Assembly (NCBI GenBank): GCA_965216645.1
Contig: CBDCGJ010000040.1
Span: forward strand, 1-64,000
Direction of reading: 5' to 3'
DNA length: 64,000 nucleotides
Source: CBDCGJ01 sp965216645
Lineage (GTDB): Bacteria > Pseudomonadota > Alphaproteobacteria > GCA-2731375
Every line of letters begins with the position of its first letter. Within the stretch, counting starts at the first letter, position 1. Position numbers and translations under genes: made by a program. The notes beneath the pieces were generated by a model, which did no database searches, was not told the DNA's origin, and saw only the letters and a list, made by a program, of their open reading frames with translations. This document shows, in pieces, positions 26,562-34,617 of the stretch.

Positions 26562-28274
26562 ATGGCCGATTTGACGGAGAATAGGGGCAACGCGGCGATT
26601 TTCTTCGTGCCCAATGAGTTTTCGCGGGACCGGGGCAAGTTGATGGGGCGGCAGTCCGCGGGCGAGGCGTTCGTGAAGGCCTTTGCACGGCATGGCGAGG
26701 TTGATCCGTATTTCTCCTTCTCCCCGCGTAAGGAAGCGGCGGAGACGTTCCTAAAGCGGATCAATCAGGCCCGGCGGGAGCGTAACGATCCCCGGCCGGC
26801 GCGGGTCAAATGGATCCCCATGCATCGCCTCGACGGCTTGCGCGAACCCGGCTGCATGATGACCTACGATCCGGGCCTGCCGAAATGGGCTTGGCAGCGC
26901 CAGTTCTTCGGCGCCGACGCCTTCAGCATCTGTGGCATCACCCATACCACCGCTTCCCATTCGGTGATGGATTCCCTGGGCAATCTGCCGCTGGCGCCGG
27001 TGCATCCCTGGGACGCGCTAATCTGCACTTCCCGCTGCGTGCGCGACACGGCGGAACGGATCGTCGATGGTTGGCGCGACTATCTTGGTGCCCGGTTGGG
27101 GGCCGACAAATTTACATTGCCGATGCTGCCGGTGATCCCGCTTGGTGTCGATTGCGACGGTTTTGCCGACAGCCCGGAACGCCAGGCCACCCGCGCCGCC
27201 TTCCGGCAGAAGCACGGCATCGGCGACGACGATATCGTGGTGCTTTTCCTCGGCCGCCTTAGCTTCCACGCCAAGGCCCATCCCTTCCCGATGTATCTGG
27301 CGCTGGAGGAGACCGTGCACCGCACCGGCAAGCGCTTGCATCTGATCCAGACCGGCTGGTACGGCAATGAGCCGATCGAGCGCGCCTTCAAGACCGGGGC
27401 GCGGGATTTCGCCCCCTCGGTCAACGCCATCTTCTGCAACGGCCGCGATCCGGCGGACCGGGCCGGCAGCTGGGCGGCGGCGGACATCTTTTCTTCCCTC
27501 TCCGACAATGTGCAGGAAACCTTCGGCCTGACCCCGATCGAAGCCATGGCCAGCGGCTTGCCGCAAGTGGTGACGGACTGGGACGGCTACCGAGACACGG
27601 TGCGCCATGGCGTCGACGGCTTCGCCATACCCACGGTGACACCACCCGACGGGACCGGCGCCTTGATGGCGCGGGACCATGCCCTCGATAACATCACCTA
27701 CGATCAGTATATCGGCTTCACCTGCTTCGCCACCGCGGTCGACATCGGCAAGGCGGCGGATGCCTATACGGCGCTGGTTCAGGACCCCGAGCTGCGCCGC
27801 AAGATGGGTGAGGCCGGCCGCCGCCGCGCCCGCGAGGTGTTCGACCAGCCTCACGTCATCAACGCCTATCAGAATCTCTGGCACGAGATGAAAGCGCGCC
27901 GGCTGAAGGACGGCCCGGCGGTCGCCGCCAATCCAGCCCTGCAAGGCCATCCCTCGCGCCGCGATCCCTTCGACGCCTTCGCCGGCTATCCGACCCGCCG
28001 CTTCGACGACGATACGCTGATCAAGGCGGGCGAGTTGTCGACCCTGCCGAACCTGACCATGCTGCGCGGCCATGGCCTAACCAATCTGGGTAATCCCGTC
28101 ATGGTCGACGAGCAGGCCTGCGATGCGATCCTGTCGACGGTCACGGGGGCATCGCGTATCCGCGTTGGCGGCTTGCTGGACAGCGCCGACACACAAGAAC
28201 GCCGCAATCGGCTCTACCGCACCGTCGGGTGGCTGCTGAAGATGGGTCTGTTGGAGCTGGCCGACGAAGATTAA
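26562..28274 (+). CDS. GT4-like glycosyltransferase with C-terminal extension
   Basis: A 570-residue GT-B glycosyltransferase. The donor-binding half holds VVLFLGRLSFHAKAHPFPMY and the GT4 motif SLSDNVQETFGLTPIEAMASGLPQVVTDWDGYRDTV, with the paired Glu residues in ETFGLTPIE. About 100 further residues after the GT core (HGLTNLGNPVMVDEQACDAILS...LLKMGLLELADED) are helical and unusual for GT4. The ATG at 26562 follows GAGGGGGG; an upstream ATG at 26529 is less likely. It stands apart from the 33-54 kb modification locus, so its acceptor is unknown. Confidence 0.85.
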   Translation: MADLTENRGNAAIFFVPNEFSRDRGKLMGRQSAGEAFVKAFARHGEVDPYFSFSPRKEAAETFLKRINQARRERNDPRPARVKWIPMHRLDGLREPGCMMTYDPGLPKWAWQRQFFGADAFSICGITHTTASHSVMDSLGNLPLAPVHPWDALICTSRCVRDTAERIVDGWRDYLGARLGADKFTLPMLPVIPLGVDCDGFADSPERQATRAAFRQKHGIGDDDIVVLFLGRLSFHAKAHPFPMYLALEETVHRTGKRLHLIQTGWYGNEPIERAFKTGARDFAPSVNAIFCNGRDPADRAGSWAAADIFSSLSDNVQETFGLTPIEAMASGLPQVVTDWDGYRDTVRHGVDGFAIPTVTPPDGTGALMARDHALDNITYDQYIGFTCFATAVDIGKAADAYTALVQDPELRRKMGEAGRRRAREVFDQPHVINAYQNLWHEMKARRLKDGPAVAANPALQGHPSRRDPFDAFAGYPTRRFDDDTLIKAGELSTLPNLTMLRGHGLTNLGNPVMVDEQACDAILSTVTGASRIRVGGLLDSADTQERRNRLYRTVGWLLKMGLLELADED

Positions 28275-28747
28275 GCCAAATCCAACGCCATGAAATGGGC
28301 GCCGGGATAGGGATTGTCATAGTAGGGGGCAATTTCCCGAAATCCCAATTTGCGGTAGAGGGCGATCGCCTCGACCATGCTGTCGAAGGTGTCGAGATAG
28401 AGTTGCTTGTAGCCGAGGCGGCGGGCCTCTGCGATGATCGCTTCGGCGAGCCGACGACCGAGACCGAGGCCGCGCCGTGTCGGCCGGCAATAAAGCCGCT
28501 TCATCTCGACGATGTCCTCCGAAAATTGTTTCAGAGCTACCGCACCGACGACGACGCCATCCACTTCGACCGCCAACAAGGCGTCATAGATGCCCGGGAA
28601 TCCGTCCCGTTCCTTGTCGTAATCCTGAAAGGCCAAATCGATGTCGAGCGAGGCGACATAGTCGGCAAAAAGATCCCGCACGGCGCCTAAACTGCCGTCG
28701 TCGCGGGGCGGAAACACGCGAATATCGGGCTCGGTCTGCGGCATCAT
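28271..28747 (-). CDS. GNAT family N-acetyltransferase
   Basis: A 158-residue acetyltransferase with the acetyl-CoA loop motif MKRLYCRPTRRGLGLGRRLAEAIIAEARRLGYKQLYLDT and the C-terminal ALYRKLGFREIAPYYDNPYPGAHFMALDL. The GLGLG turn binds the pyrophosphate of acetyl-CoA. The substrate is unknown. It converges with the GT4 gene, overlapping its stop by 4 bp. Confidence 0.9.
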   Translation of the reverse strand: MMPQTEPDIRVFPPRDDGSLGAVRDLFADYVASLDIDLAFQDYDKERDGFPGIYDALLAVEVDGVVVGAVALKQFSEDIVEMKRLYCRPTRRGLGLGRRLAEAIIAEARRLGYKQLYLDTFDSMVEAIALYRKLGFREIAPYYDNPYPGAHFMALDLA

Positions 28748-28815
28748 GTATATGGTTGTTGTCCGTATGAAGGTTTAGTATAGCCGGCAATAACGAATCT
28801 TTGGACGGACCTCTC

Positions 28816-29313
28816 ATGCGTTGTCTGGTTTTTCTGTTTCTGCTCGGGTTGAGCGCTTTGCCGAACGCCGGCGTTGCCGCGGATGGGAAACTGGAAATCG
28901 TCGAACCCTGGTCGCGGGCGACGCCGGGCCGGGCGCCGAACGGCGTGGTCTATCTGACCCTTCGCAACGGCACCGACATGGCGGTAACGCTAGCTGGCGC
29001 GGCCTCGCCGGCGGCCAAAAAAACGGCGTTGCATACCCATAAGCATGAGGGCGGCGTGATGAAAATGCGCCCCGCCGGCCCGGTGACCGTGCCCGCGGGC
29101 GGCATGGTCGCGTTTGAACCGGGCGGTCTGCATGTCATGCTGATGGGGTTGGTCGCACCGTTGAAGGAAGGCGACAAGATCCATCTAAACCTAAAATTCG
29201 AGGACGGGACGGAACTGTCCACCATGGTGCCGGTGCTCAAAGTCGGCGCGTCGGGGCCCATGCATAATAAAGGTCACGGCCACGGCAAAGGTCACGGTAA
29301 ACACAGCGATTAA
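28816..29313 (+). CDS. PCu(A)C-type periplasmic copper chaperone with His-rich tail
   Basis: A 165-residue secreted protein. The signal peptide MRCLVFLFLLGLSALPNAGVAA is followed by the PCu(A)C fold: EPWSRATPGRAPNGVVYLTL, the copper ligands in HTHKHEGGVMKMRP, and the second pair in GGLHVMLMGL. This is the H-M...H-M copper site used to load Cu(I) onto cytochrome oxidase. The tail HNKGHGHGKGHGKHSD is an extra metal-binding stretch. The ATG at 28816 is chosen since it starts the signal peptide. Confidence 0.92.
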   Translation: MRCLVFLFLLGLSALPNAGVAADGKLEIVEPWSRATPGRAPNGVVYLTLRNGTDMAVTLAGAASPAAKKTALHTHKHEGGVMKMRPAGPVTVPAGGMVAFEPGGLHVMLMGLVAPLKEGDKIHLNLKFEDGTELSTMVPVLKVGASGPMHNKGHGHGKGHGKHSD

Positions 29314-29355
29314 TACACAGCGATTAGGAAATGAGGCGAGGTCGCCTGCGATCCC

Positions 29356-30141
29356 TTAGCGGGTCGAAACGATCTGCCAAGCGCCATCGGGCCGCCGGCA
29401 GGCGGTGCCATAACCGCGTTCCCGTTTGCCGCCAACCGTGATGGTTTGCTGGAATTCCCGGCAATAATGCCCGCTGCTGTCTCTGCCGTCGCGCAAAGCC
29501 ACCACATCGCCCTGGGCCCGGCCGTCGCGCCAGCGGATGGTGCGGCCGACCGGCGCTTCGGTGGCGCGGATCTGCGCCGATTCGTGGGCCCGGCGCTGAT
29601 TTTCGTTGAGCACGTCGATCAGCTTCAAAGTAATCGCGGTAAACGCGATCCATTTCAGGGCGTCGCTGGCTTTGTGGTAATGGCCGTAGCCGCCATAGCC
29701 GATATGGCCGCCATAACCACCGCTGCCGTAGCCAACATACCCGCCATAGCCGCTATGGCTGCCGAACCCGAAATAAAGGCCGTAACTCCACCGCGGCTTG
29801 TGATGGTAGTGGCCGCGCTTCCAATGCGGGTGCTTGCGTTTGTGATAGCCGCGATAGCCGTAATGCGGCTTTTTGGGCTTGTAATAGTGGCGCGGTTTCC
29901 TGGGATAATGCGCCTTGTAATACTTTCCCGGTTTGTGGGGACGGTAGTGATGCTTGCGGCCGCCCCAATGCTTGCGATGGCCGGGCGGTACGAAGCTATG
30001 CTTGCCATGGCTGACGCCGGAAATTTTCGTTCCGGGATGACGGGTGCGGGATTCGGCATTACCGACGCTGGTCATCAAAACCGAAAACAACAGAGCGGTA
30101 CCGGTCGCCAGGACCAATTTCTTTCCATTCCAACACGCCAT
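29356..30141 (-). CDS. Secreted His/Tyr/Gly-rich protein with 17-kDa surface antigen C-terminal domain
   Basis: About 261 residues from the ATG at 30141. A signal peptide (LVLATGTALLFSVLMTSVGNAES) is followed by a basic His-, Tyr- and Lys-rich region (including KRKHPHWKRGHYHHKPRW) and a glycine-tyrosine stretch (GYGGYVGYGSGGYGGHIGYGGYG). The last 75 residues match the surface-antigen domain: RTIRWRDGRAQGDVVALRDGR, HYCREFQQTITVGGKRERGYG, ACRRPDGAWQIVS. The same domain ends the lipoprotein at 54176. The KHPHWKRGH motif is shared with the neighbouring repeat protein. A role in envelope metal binding or assembly is only a guess. Confidence 0.75.
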   Translation of the reverse strand: MACWNGKKLVLATGTALLFSVLMTSVGNAESRTRHPGTKISGVSHGKHSFVPPGHRKHWGGRKHHYRPHKPGKYYKAHYPRKPRHYYKPKKPHYGYRGYHKRKHPHWKRGHYHHKPRWSYGLYFGFGSHSGYGGYVGYGSGGYGGHIGYGGYGHYHKASDALKWIAFTAITLKLIDVLNENQRRAHESAQIRATEAPVGRTIRWRDGRAQGDVVALRDGRDSSGHYCREFQQTITVGGKRERGYGTACRRPDGAWQIVSTR

Positions 30142-30230
30142 GGTCGTACCCCTTCCGCGAAAAGTCCGGTACTCCCCTCCGTTACGCCGATCCGCGATCC
30201 TTCGGATGTTCGCCGCAACCACATATTTAG

Positions 30231-30254
30231 GGCGGGTTCATTTCTGAACCCGCC
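30231..30254 (-). terminator. Strong hairpin between the two His-rich protein genes
   Basis: GGCGGGTTCA and TGAACCCGCC form a perfect 10-bp stem around a four-base loop. On the minus strand it follows the repeat-protein gene at 30308 and is followed by the A/T-containing CTAAATATG, not a clean U-run. It is probably a terminator or attenuator that limits read-through into the next gene. Confidence 0.55.
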
Positions 30255-30307
30255 CATATCATAACGCGTTTTCGGTGGAATCGGAAGCCGTGGTCTCCGG
30301 CCTGTTG

Positions 30308-31006
30308 TCAGGGCCCTTCCTGGCGTTTGCGCTCCCAATCCGTCGGGGTGCCGCGGCGTCGGCGGGTTTCCGGTTGATCGGTGCCATGGTCCGTGCCCCA
30401 GCGGGGATGCCTTGGGCGTTTCTCTGCGGTCCGATAGGGACGATCCGGCCGGTGACCATGCCGCCAATATCTATGCTTACGTCGGTCGCCTTCGCGCCAA
30501 TGAGGATGTTTGCCGCGTTCGCCGTCTTTCCAATAGGGGCCGTCATAGCGACCGTGTTTCCAGTGGGGATGTTTGCCGCGCTCGCCGTCTTTCCAATAGG
30601 GCCGGCCATGGTGATGGCCGCGTTTCCAGTGCGGATGCTTGCCCCGGTAGCCGTCTTTCCAGTAGGGGCCGGCATGGCGATGGCCGCGTTTCCAGTGCGG
30701 GTGCTTGCCCCGGTAGCCGTCTTTCCAATAGGGGCCGTGACCGTCGTGATGATGGCGGCGTTTCCAACGGCGATACTTGCGGCGCTCCCCGTCATAATCG
30801 TCGTCGTCGTAATGCCGGCGGTCCGACATCCGGTAGGGGCGGTCGGGCCGATGGTGGTGGCGCCATTCCGACCATTCGTTGGAACCCGTCACGCCGCGAT
30901 CGGGATAGCGGGCCCACGATTCGGCGTTGGCGGTGGGCCATAAAGTCAGGGTCAGTAGCACGGAGGCTACGGCAAATAGGAGAGTTCGACCGGCTGAATA
31001 TGTCAT
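30308..31006 (-). CDS. Secreted basic tandem-repeat protein, novel
   Basis: A 232-residue protein with a signal peptide (MTYSAGRTLLFAVASVLLTLTLWPTANAES) and an extremely basic, His/Arg/Trp-rich mature part. From residue 93 it carries four copies of about 22 residues built on YWKDG(Y/E)RGKHPHWKRGH. Residues 65-90 add DDDDYDGE and an RRKYRRWKRRHHH stretch. I know no family. Its place downstream of a sigma/anti-sigma/metal-sensor operon on the same strand suggests metal or envelope-stress binding, but this is inference. The repeats are near identical at DNA level. Confidence 0.7.
   Translation of the reverse strand: MTYSAGRTLLFAVASVLLTLTLWPTANAESWARYPDRGVTGSNEWSEWRHHHRPDRPYRMSDRRHYDDDDYDGERRKYRRWKRRHHHDGHGPYWKDGYRGKHPHWKRGHRHAGPYWKDGYRGKHPHWKRGHHHGRPYWKDGERGKHPHWKHGRYDGPYWKDGERGKHPHWREGDRRKHRYWRHGHRPDRPYRTAEKRPRHPRWGTDHGTDQPETRRRRGTPTDWERKRQEGP
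30485..30730 (-). repeat. Tandem repeats within the His-rich protein gene
   Basis: Four in-frame copies of 63-66 bp encode YWKDG.RGKHPHWK.G units (starts at residues 93, 115, 137 and 158). The first two are almost identical at DNA level, which points to recent duplication by slippage or recombination. Copy number is likely to vary among strains. Confidence 0.8.
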
Positions 31007-31084
31007 TGTCCCTCGCTTCGCGCTTGTGAAATCGTTTTCCGGTTAACGGTCTATTAACGGCGCGGGAGGGGATTTCCGTCGCGA

Positions 31085-31549
31085 TCAGTCGGTTTTTTTC
31101 CGCCGGCCTCTTTTCCGGCGTTTATAGCCTTCCTCGAAATAGCGGCGGCGTTCCGCTGCCGGCAGGCGCGCCGCGGTTTCGGCGATGGCATTGTGCAGCC
31201 GTGCGCGAGCACGCAGGGACTGCGCGTTCATCTTCTCATTGAGGGTGATATAGGCGGCCTTGTCGAATTGGTCGGAGAGCAGCATCTCGCGCATCTGCTG
31301 GCGCATGGCACGGCGTTCTTTCCAATGTTCGCGCAGGGCGCCGCGATGCTGTTGCCAGACTTCCTCGACCGCGCGGCGGCTGTCTTCGCTGATGGCGGCC
31401 ATGGCGGCATCCCGGTCGAAGCGGTGCCAGCGCGCGTGCTTGCGGGCCAGATCGCCCTTCAGCCAAAAGGTCGCGAGCATGCCGATCAAGATCAAATTGA
31501 TCGCCAGGGAGACGAAAAGGACGATGGATAGGCGGCGTTGAATGCGCAT
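31085..31549 (-). CDS. Periplasmic heavy-metal sensor (CnrX/Spy-like)
   Basis: A 154-residue protein with an N-terminal membrane anchor (IVLFVSLAINLILIGMLATFWL) and a helical periplasmic part rich in Arg, Gln and His (KHARWHRFDRDA, VWQQHRGALREHWKERRAMRQQMREMLLSDQFDKAAY). That helical-hairpin pattern is typical of CnrX-type metal sensors and CpxP/Spy chaperones. It starts 4 bp after the anti-sigma gene, matching the Cnr-like order of sigma, anti-sigma and periplasmic sensor. The metal is not determinable. Confidence 0.82.
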   Translation of the reverse strand: MRIQRRLSIVLFVSLAINLILIGMLATFWLKGDLARKHARWHRFDRDAAMAAISEDSRRAVEEVWQQHRGALREHWKERRAMRQQMREMLLSDQFDKAAYITLNEKMNAQSLRARARLHNAIAETAARLPAAERRRYFEEGYKRRKRGRRKKTD

Positions 31550-31553
31550 GGGT

Positions 31554-31964
31554 CTAACCCTGCTCCTCCAACTCGATATCGTCGTCGAAATACTCGACCA
31601 CTTCCGGCAACGGGACGGTCAGCGCCAGCACCACGCTCAGCGCCGCCGCCGCGGCGAGCCCGCCGATCGGTTGCCAGATACCGCCGAAGGGCCAGAGGAT
31701 GGCGCACCATTGCCGCCAACTCGAGCCCGGTTCCACATGCAGAATATCGGCGGCCAGTTCCGGCGACGGCAACGGCGGCGGCGCCAGATCGAGCATGGCG
31801 TCGAGCGCGGCGGCGTCATGGATCAGTTGCTGCGCCGTGGGGTCGGTATCGACCATATCCCGCAGTTCGATCCGCTCTTCCATGGGCCAGCGGTTCGGGT
31901 CGGCGCCGAACGCCGCCAACACGGTCTCGAGCCGGCGAAGTTTCGTATCTTCCTTGCCGGTCAT
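31554..31964 (-). CDS. Putative anti-sigma factor (single-pass membrane protein)
   Basis: A 136-residue protein. The N-terminal half (LRRLETVLAAFGADPNRWPMEERIELRDMV) is cytoplasmic and helical. One membrane helix follows (PIGGLAAAAALSVVLALTVPL), then a short acidic periplasmic tail (EVVEYFDDDIELEEQG). It is placed between an ECF sigma factor and a periplasmic metal sensor, and its ATG overlaps the sigma stop (TGATG). That context makes it the anti-sigma factor. No zinc-binding HxxxCxxC motif is present. Confidence 0.78.
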   Translation of the reverse strand: MTGKEDTKLRRLETVLAAFGADPNRWPMEERIELRDMVDTDPTAQQLIHDAAALDAMLDLAPPPLPSPELAADILHVEPGSSWRQWCAILWPFGGIWQPIGGLAAAAALSVVLALTVPLPEVVEYFDDDIELEEQG

Positions 31965-32527
31965 CACAACACCTCCATCAAATCCGCTTTACGTTCCATC
32001 AGCGTCTCTCGCAATTTTCGGCGGCCGCGGGCCAGCAGGGATTCCAGCGCATCGACGCTGATTTCCATGATCTCGGCCGCCTCTATGTTACTCAACTCCT
32101 GATAATGTACCAAGGCGATGGCCGTGCGTTGCCGCACCGGCAATCGGTCGAGCTCTTGCCGCACCGTGTCGGCGACTTGGGCCCGGTGGTGCTGCTGCAT
32201 CGGATCCGGTGTTTCGTCGGCCACTTCGGGTACCTCATCGTCGGAGAGCCGGCCGCGCCGCCGCAGCTCGTCGATGCAAAGATTGTGGATCACGCGGTAA
32301 AGCCAGGTGCCGATCTTGGCTTGCGGTTGCCATTTCCGGGCGATCTTCCACAATCGAAAAAACGCTTCCTGACACATATCTTCCGCCAAGGCGCGGTCCC
32401 GCAGCATGCTGACGGCCAGGCTGAAACCGGGGCCGAGATGGCGGTCGACAAGGACGCGCTGGGCGTGGCGGTCGCCCGCCGCCACCCGCGCCATAAGCGC
32501 CGCGTCCTTGAGTTTTTCGTCCACCAT
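31964..32527 (-). CDS. ECF-type RNA polymerase sigma factor
   Basis: A 187-residue group 4 sigma factor. Region 2 includes DRALAEDMCQEAFFRLWKIARKW and TWLYRVIHNLCIDELRRR. Region 4 holds LPVRQRTAIALVHYQELSNIEAAEIMEISVDALESLLARGRRKLRE, the -35-recognition helix-turn-helix. The ATG at 32527 (MVDEKLKD) is preferred over one at 32545. Its likely regulon includes its own operon, the EF-hand gene upstream and the His-rich protein genes downstream, though no shared promoter motif could be confirmed by eye. Confidence 0.93.
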   Translation of the reverse strand: MVDEKLKDAALMARVAAGDRHAQRVLVDRHLGPGFSLAVSMLRDRALAEDMCQEAFFRLWKIARKWQPQAKIGTWLYRVIHNLCIDELRRRGRLSDDEVPEVADETPDPMQQHHRAQVADTVRQELDRLPVRQRTAIALVHYQELSNIEAAEIMEISVDALESLLARGRRKLRETLMERKADLMEVL

Positions 32528-32596
32528 GAGCAATGCCGACCTCACTTCGGAGCTTAGAGCATATATCTACCATACGGCATCATTCGGCCGGCCGAC

Positions 32597-32674
32597 TTTA
32601 TCCCCTGGCTAGGCGCGGTCCGCCGGGCGATGCGGGGTATCGGCCAAGGGCCGCAACGACGTCCAGGGGATAAA
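32597..32674. promoter_or_regulatory. 12-bp perfect inverted repeat upstream of the ECF gene
   Basis: TTTATCCCCTGG (32597-32608) and CCAGGGGATAAA (32663-32674) are exact complements 54 bp apart, in the gap between the EF-hand gene and the sigma gene. The inner part is GC-rich and can fold further. It may be a terminator-like stem after the EF-hand gene, an attenuator, or two half-sites for a DNA-looping regulator. Confidence 0.45.
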
Positions 32675-32694
32675 TGCGCCCGGGTGGCGTGGCG

Positions 32695-33141
32695 TCAGTC
32701 GCGGTCGCGGCGTTTATGTCTTTTGTGCCGTTTGGCCGCCTTCTCCGCTTCCTCGCGGCTGATCGCGCCGTCCTTGTCCCGGTCCAGGCGTTCGAAGAAG
32801 GAGCGCTTCTTGCGGCCATATTCGTCCGCCGTCACGCGGCCGTCGCCATTTTTGTCCATCCGGGCGTAATGCTTGGCGATACGGTCTTCCATGCGGGCCA
32901 GAACGGCGGCCTTGTGTTCGGCCAGGCTGATGGCGCCGTCGCCGTTCCTGTCCGCCGCTTTGAAGCGGGCGCTGCGGAAGGCGTCCATCTCCTCGGCGGT
33001 GATCTTGCCGTCCTTATTGCTGTCGAGACGATCGAACCGGCTTTCCCAGCGCTTCGAATCGGCCATCGCGATGCCGGCGATCAAACCGGCGCTCAATACG
33101 CTCGCGGAGACGGCAATCACATGTTTTCGCTTCATAGTCAT
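32695..33141 (-). CDS. Secreted four-EF-hand calcium-binding protein
   Basis: A 148-residue protein with a signal peptide (KHVIAVSASVLSAGLIAGIAMA) and four canonical 12-residue EF-hand loops at 40-51, 64-75, 96-107 and 120-131 (DSNKDGKITAEE, DRNGDGAISLAE, DKNGDGRVTADE, DRDKDGAISREE). The tail (KRHKRHKRRDRD) is strongly basic. It should bind Ca2+ in the periplasm or outside. It lies just upstream of the sigma/anti-sigma/sensor operon on the same strand, which suggests the module answers to calcium or another divalent metal. Confidence 0.92.
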   Translation of the reverse strand: MTMKRKHVIAVSASVLSAGLIAGIAMADSKRWESRFDRLDSNKDGKITAEEMDAFRSARFKAADRNGDGAISLAEHKAAVLARMEDRIAKHYARMDKNGDGRVTADEYGRKKRSFFERLDRDKDGAISREEAEKAAKRHKRHKRRDRD

Positions 33142-33158
33142 ATCCTTACTGTTGGGGT

Positions 33159-33183
33159 GACGTTGCAGTACTGGTATAACGTC
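33159..33183. promoter_or_regulatory. Dyad upstream of the EF-hand gene
   Basis: GACGTT and AACGTC are separated by 13 bp, located 18-42 bp before the EF-hand start and beside its AAGGAT ribosome binding site. It may be an operator or part of the EF-hand promoter. The remaining bases up to the GT4 gene at 33272 show nothing else. Confidence 0.35.
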
Positions 33184-33271
33184 GGACCTTGAGATATCCG
33201 TCGTTTATCCGGCGTATGCCGATTGATCCCCTGAAACCGGCTCAATATGCGCGGCCCCGCCGAAGGTAGAA

Positions 33272-34561
33272 GTGAGCGATGTCATGCGTGCGTTATTTAT
33301 CCACCAGAACATGCCGGGTCAGTTCACCCATATGGTCAAGTATTTGGCGGCCAATCCGGACAATGAGGTTGTCTTCATCACCAAGCCGAAAAAGCTTGAT
33401 ATGAAGAATGTCCGCAAGGTGGAATACAAGGTGCTGCCGCAGAAGCCGCCCGGCACCCATCGCTTCATTCAAGGTCTGCAAAACGGTATCTGTCATGGTC
33501 AGCCGGTGGCGCGGGCGGGCAATCAATTGCGCCGCGTAGGCTTCCGCCCCGACGTGGTGGTGGCTCATCCGGGTTGGGGTGAAGCGATCTATCTGAAAGA
33601 CGTCTTTCCGGACGTCCCGGTGCTGAACTATTTCGAGTTCTACTATCACGCTTTCGGGGCCGACACCCATTTCGATCCGGAGGACAAGCCGACCTGGGAC
33701 AATATCTTCCGCATCCGCACCAAGAATTCGATCAATCTGCTGTCCCTCGACAGCGCCGACTGGGGGCTGTCGCCGACCTATTGGCAATGGCGGCAACAGC
33801 CGGAAATGTTCCGCGACAAGATCAGCGTCATCCACGAAGGGGTCGACACCAATGTGGTGAAGCCGGAGCCTCGCGCGCGGGTTCAAATCAAGGACGGCCT
33901 TTCGTTCGGGTTCGGCGACGAAGTGATGACCTATGTGGCCCGGGATATGGAGCCTTATCGCGGCTTTCCGACGGTGATGCGGGCCATCGAAATCCTCTGC
34001 CGGGAACGGCCGAACTGTCATTTCCTTTTGGTCGGCGGCGACCAGGTCAGCTACGGCCAAAAGCTGCAGGAAGGGGAAACCCACAAGCAGATGATGCTGA
34101 ACGAGGTCGATATCGACCCGGACCGGGTGCATTTCACCGGCAAGCTGCCGTACGACAAATACCTGAAAATTCTTCAGATCTCCGGCGCCCATGTCTATCT
34201 GACCAAGCCTTTCGTGCTGTCTTGGTCGATGGTTGAATCGCTCGCCGCGGGATGTTTATTGGTCGGTTCCAACACGCCGCCGGTGGTTGAGGTGATCGAG
34301 GATGGCTGGAACGGTCTGCTGGCCGATTTCTTCTCGCCGGAAGAGGTGGCGGAACGGGTATCCGAAGCCCTCGACAATCCCCAGGCGATGATGCAAATCC
34401 GCGAAAACGCCCGGCGCACGGTGCTGGAGCATTACGCGCTCGACAAATGCCTACCCCGGCAGATTCGCTTGCTCGAACAATTGGCCAATCGGCAACGCCC
34501 GACGCCCGCCCGGTGGGAAGACGTCAAACCCGCCAGCCAGCGGCAGGCGATCGCGGTTTAG
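33272..34561 (+). CDS. GT4 family glycosyltransferase
   Basis: A 429-residue GT-B glycosyltransferase. N-terminus: MRALFIHQNMPGQFTHMVKYLA. Mid-protein: VVAHPGWGEAIYLKDVFPDVPVLNYFEFYYH. Donor domain: VMTYVARDMEPYRGFPTVMRAIEIL, FLLVGGDQVSYGQ, VHFTGKLPYDKYLKILQISGAHVYLTKPFVLSWSMVESLAAGCLLVGS. The gene at 47734 is a close paralog with the same blocks, and the pair bracket the RTX operon. GTG at 33272 has GAAGG 5 bp upstream; ATG at 33284 is an alternative. It converges with the secretion adaptor gene. Confidence 0.9.
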   Translation: MSDVMRALFIHQNMPGQFTHMVKYLAANPDNEVVFITKPKKLDMKNVRKVEYKVLPQKPPGTHRFIQGLQNGICHGQPVARAGNQLRRVGFRPDVVVAHPGWGEAIYLKDVFPDVPVLNYFEFYYHAFGADTHFDPEDKPTWDNIFRIRTKNSINLLSLDSADWGLSPTYWQWRQQPEMFRDKISVIHEGVDTNVVKPEPRARVQIKDGLSFGFGDEVMTYVARDMEPYRGFPTVMRAIEILCRERPNCHFLLVGGDQVSYGQKLQEGETHKQMMLNEVDIDPDRVHFTGKLPYDKYLKILQISGAHVYLTKPFVLSWSMVESLAAGCLLVGSNTPPVVEVIEDGWNGLLADFFSPEEVAERVSEALDNPQAMMQIRENARRTVLEHYALDKCLPRQIRLLEQLANRQRPTPARWEDVKPASQRQAIAV

Positions 34562-34617
34562 AACGTTGTTTTGACGGGTTGCTGCGAAAGTCGGCGCAAG
34601 TCCGATTTTTCTTAACT

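Noticed and set aside
30485..30730. CRISPR array
   Set aside because: The repeats are contiguous, in frame and protein-coding, with no spacers and no cas genes.
31538..32557. 339-codon plus-strand open frame across the sigma/anti-sigma genes
   Set aside because: The minus-strand genes here have recognisable domains and overlapping starts; the plus-strand frame is Arg/Ala-rich shadow.
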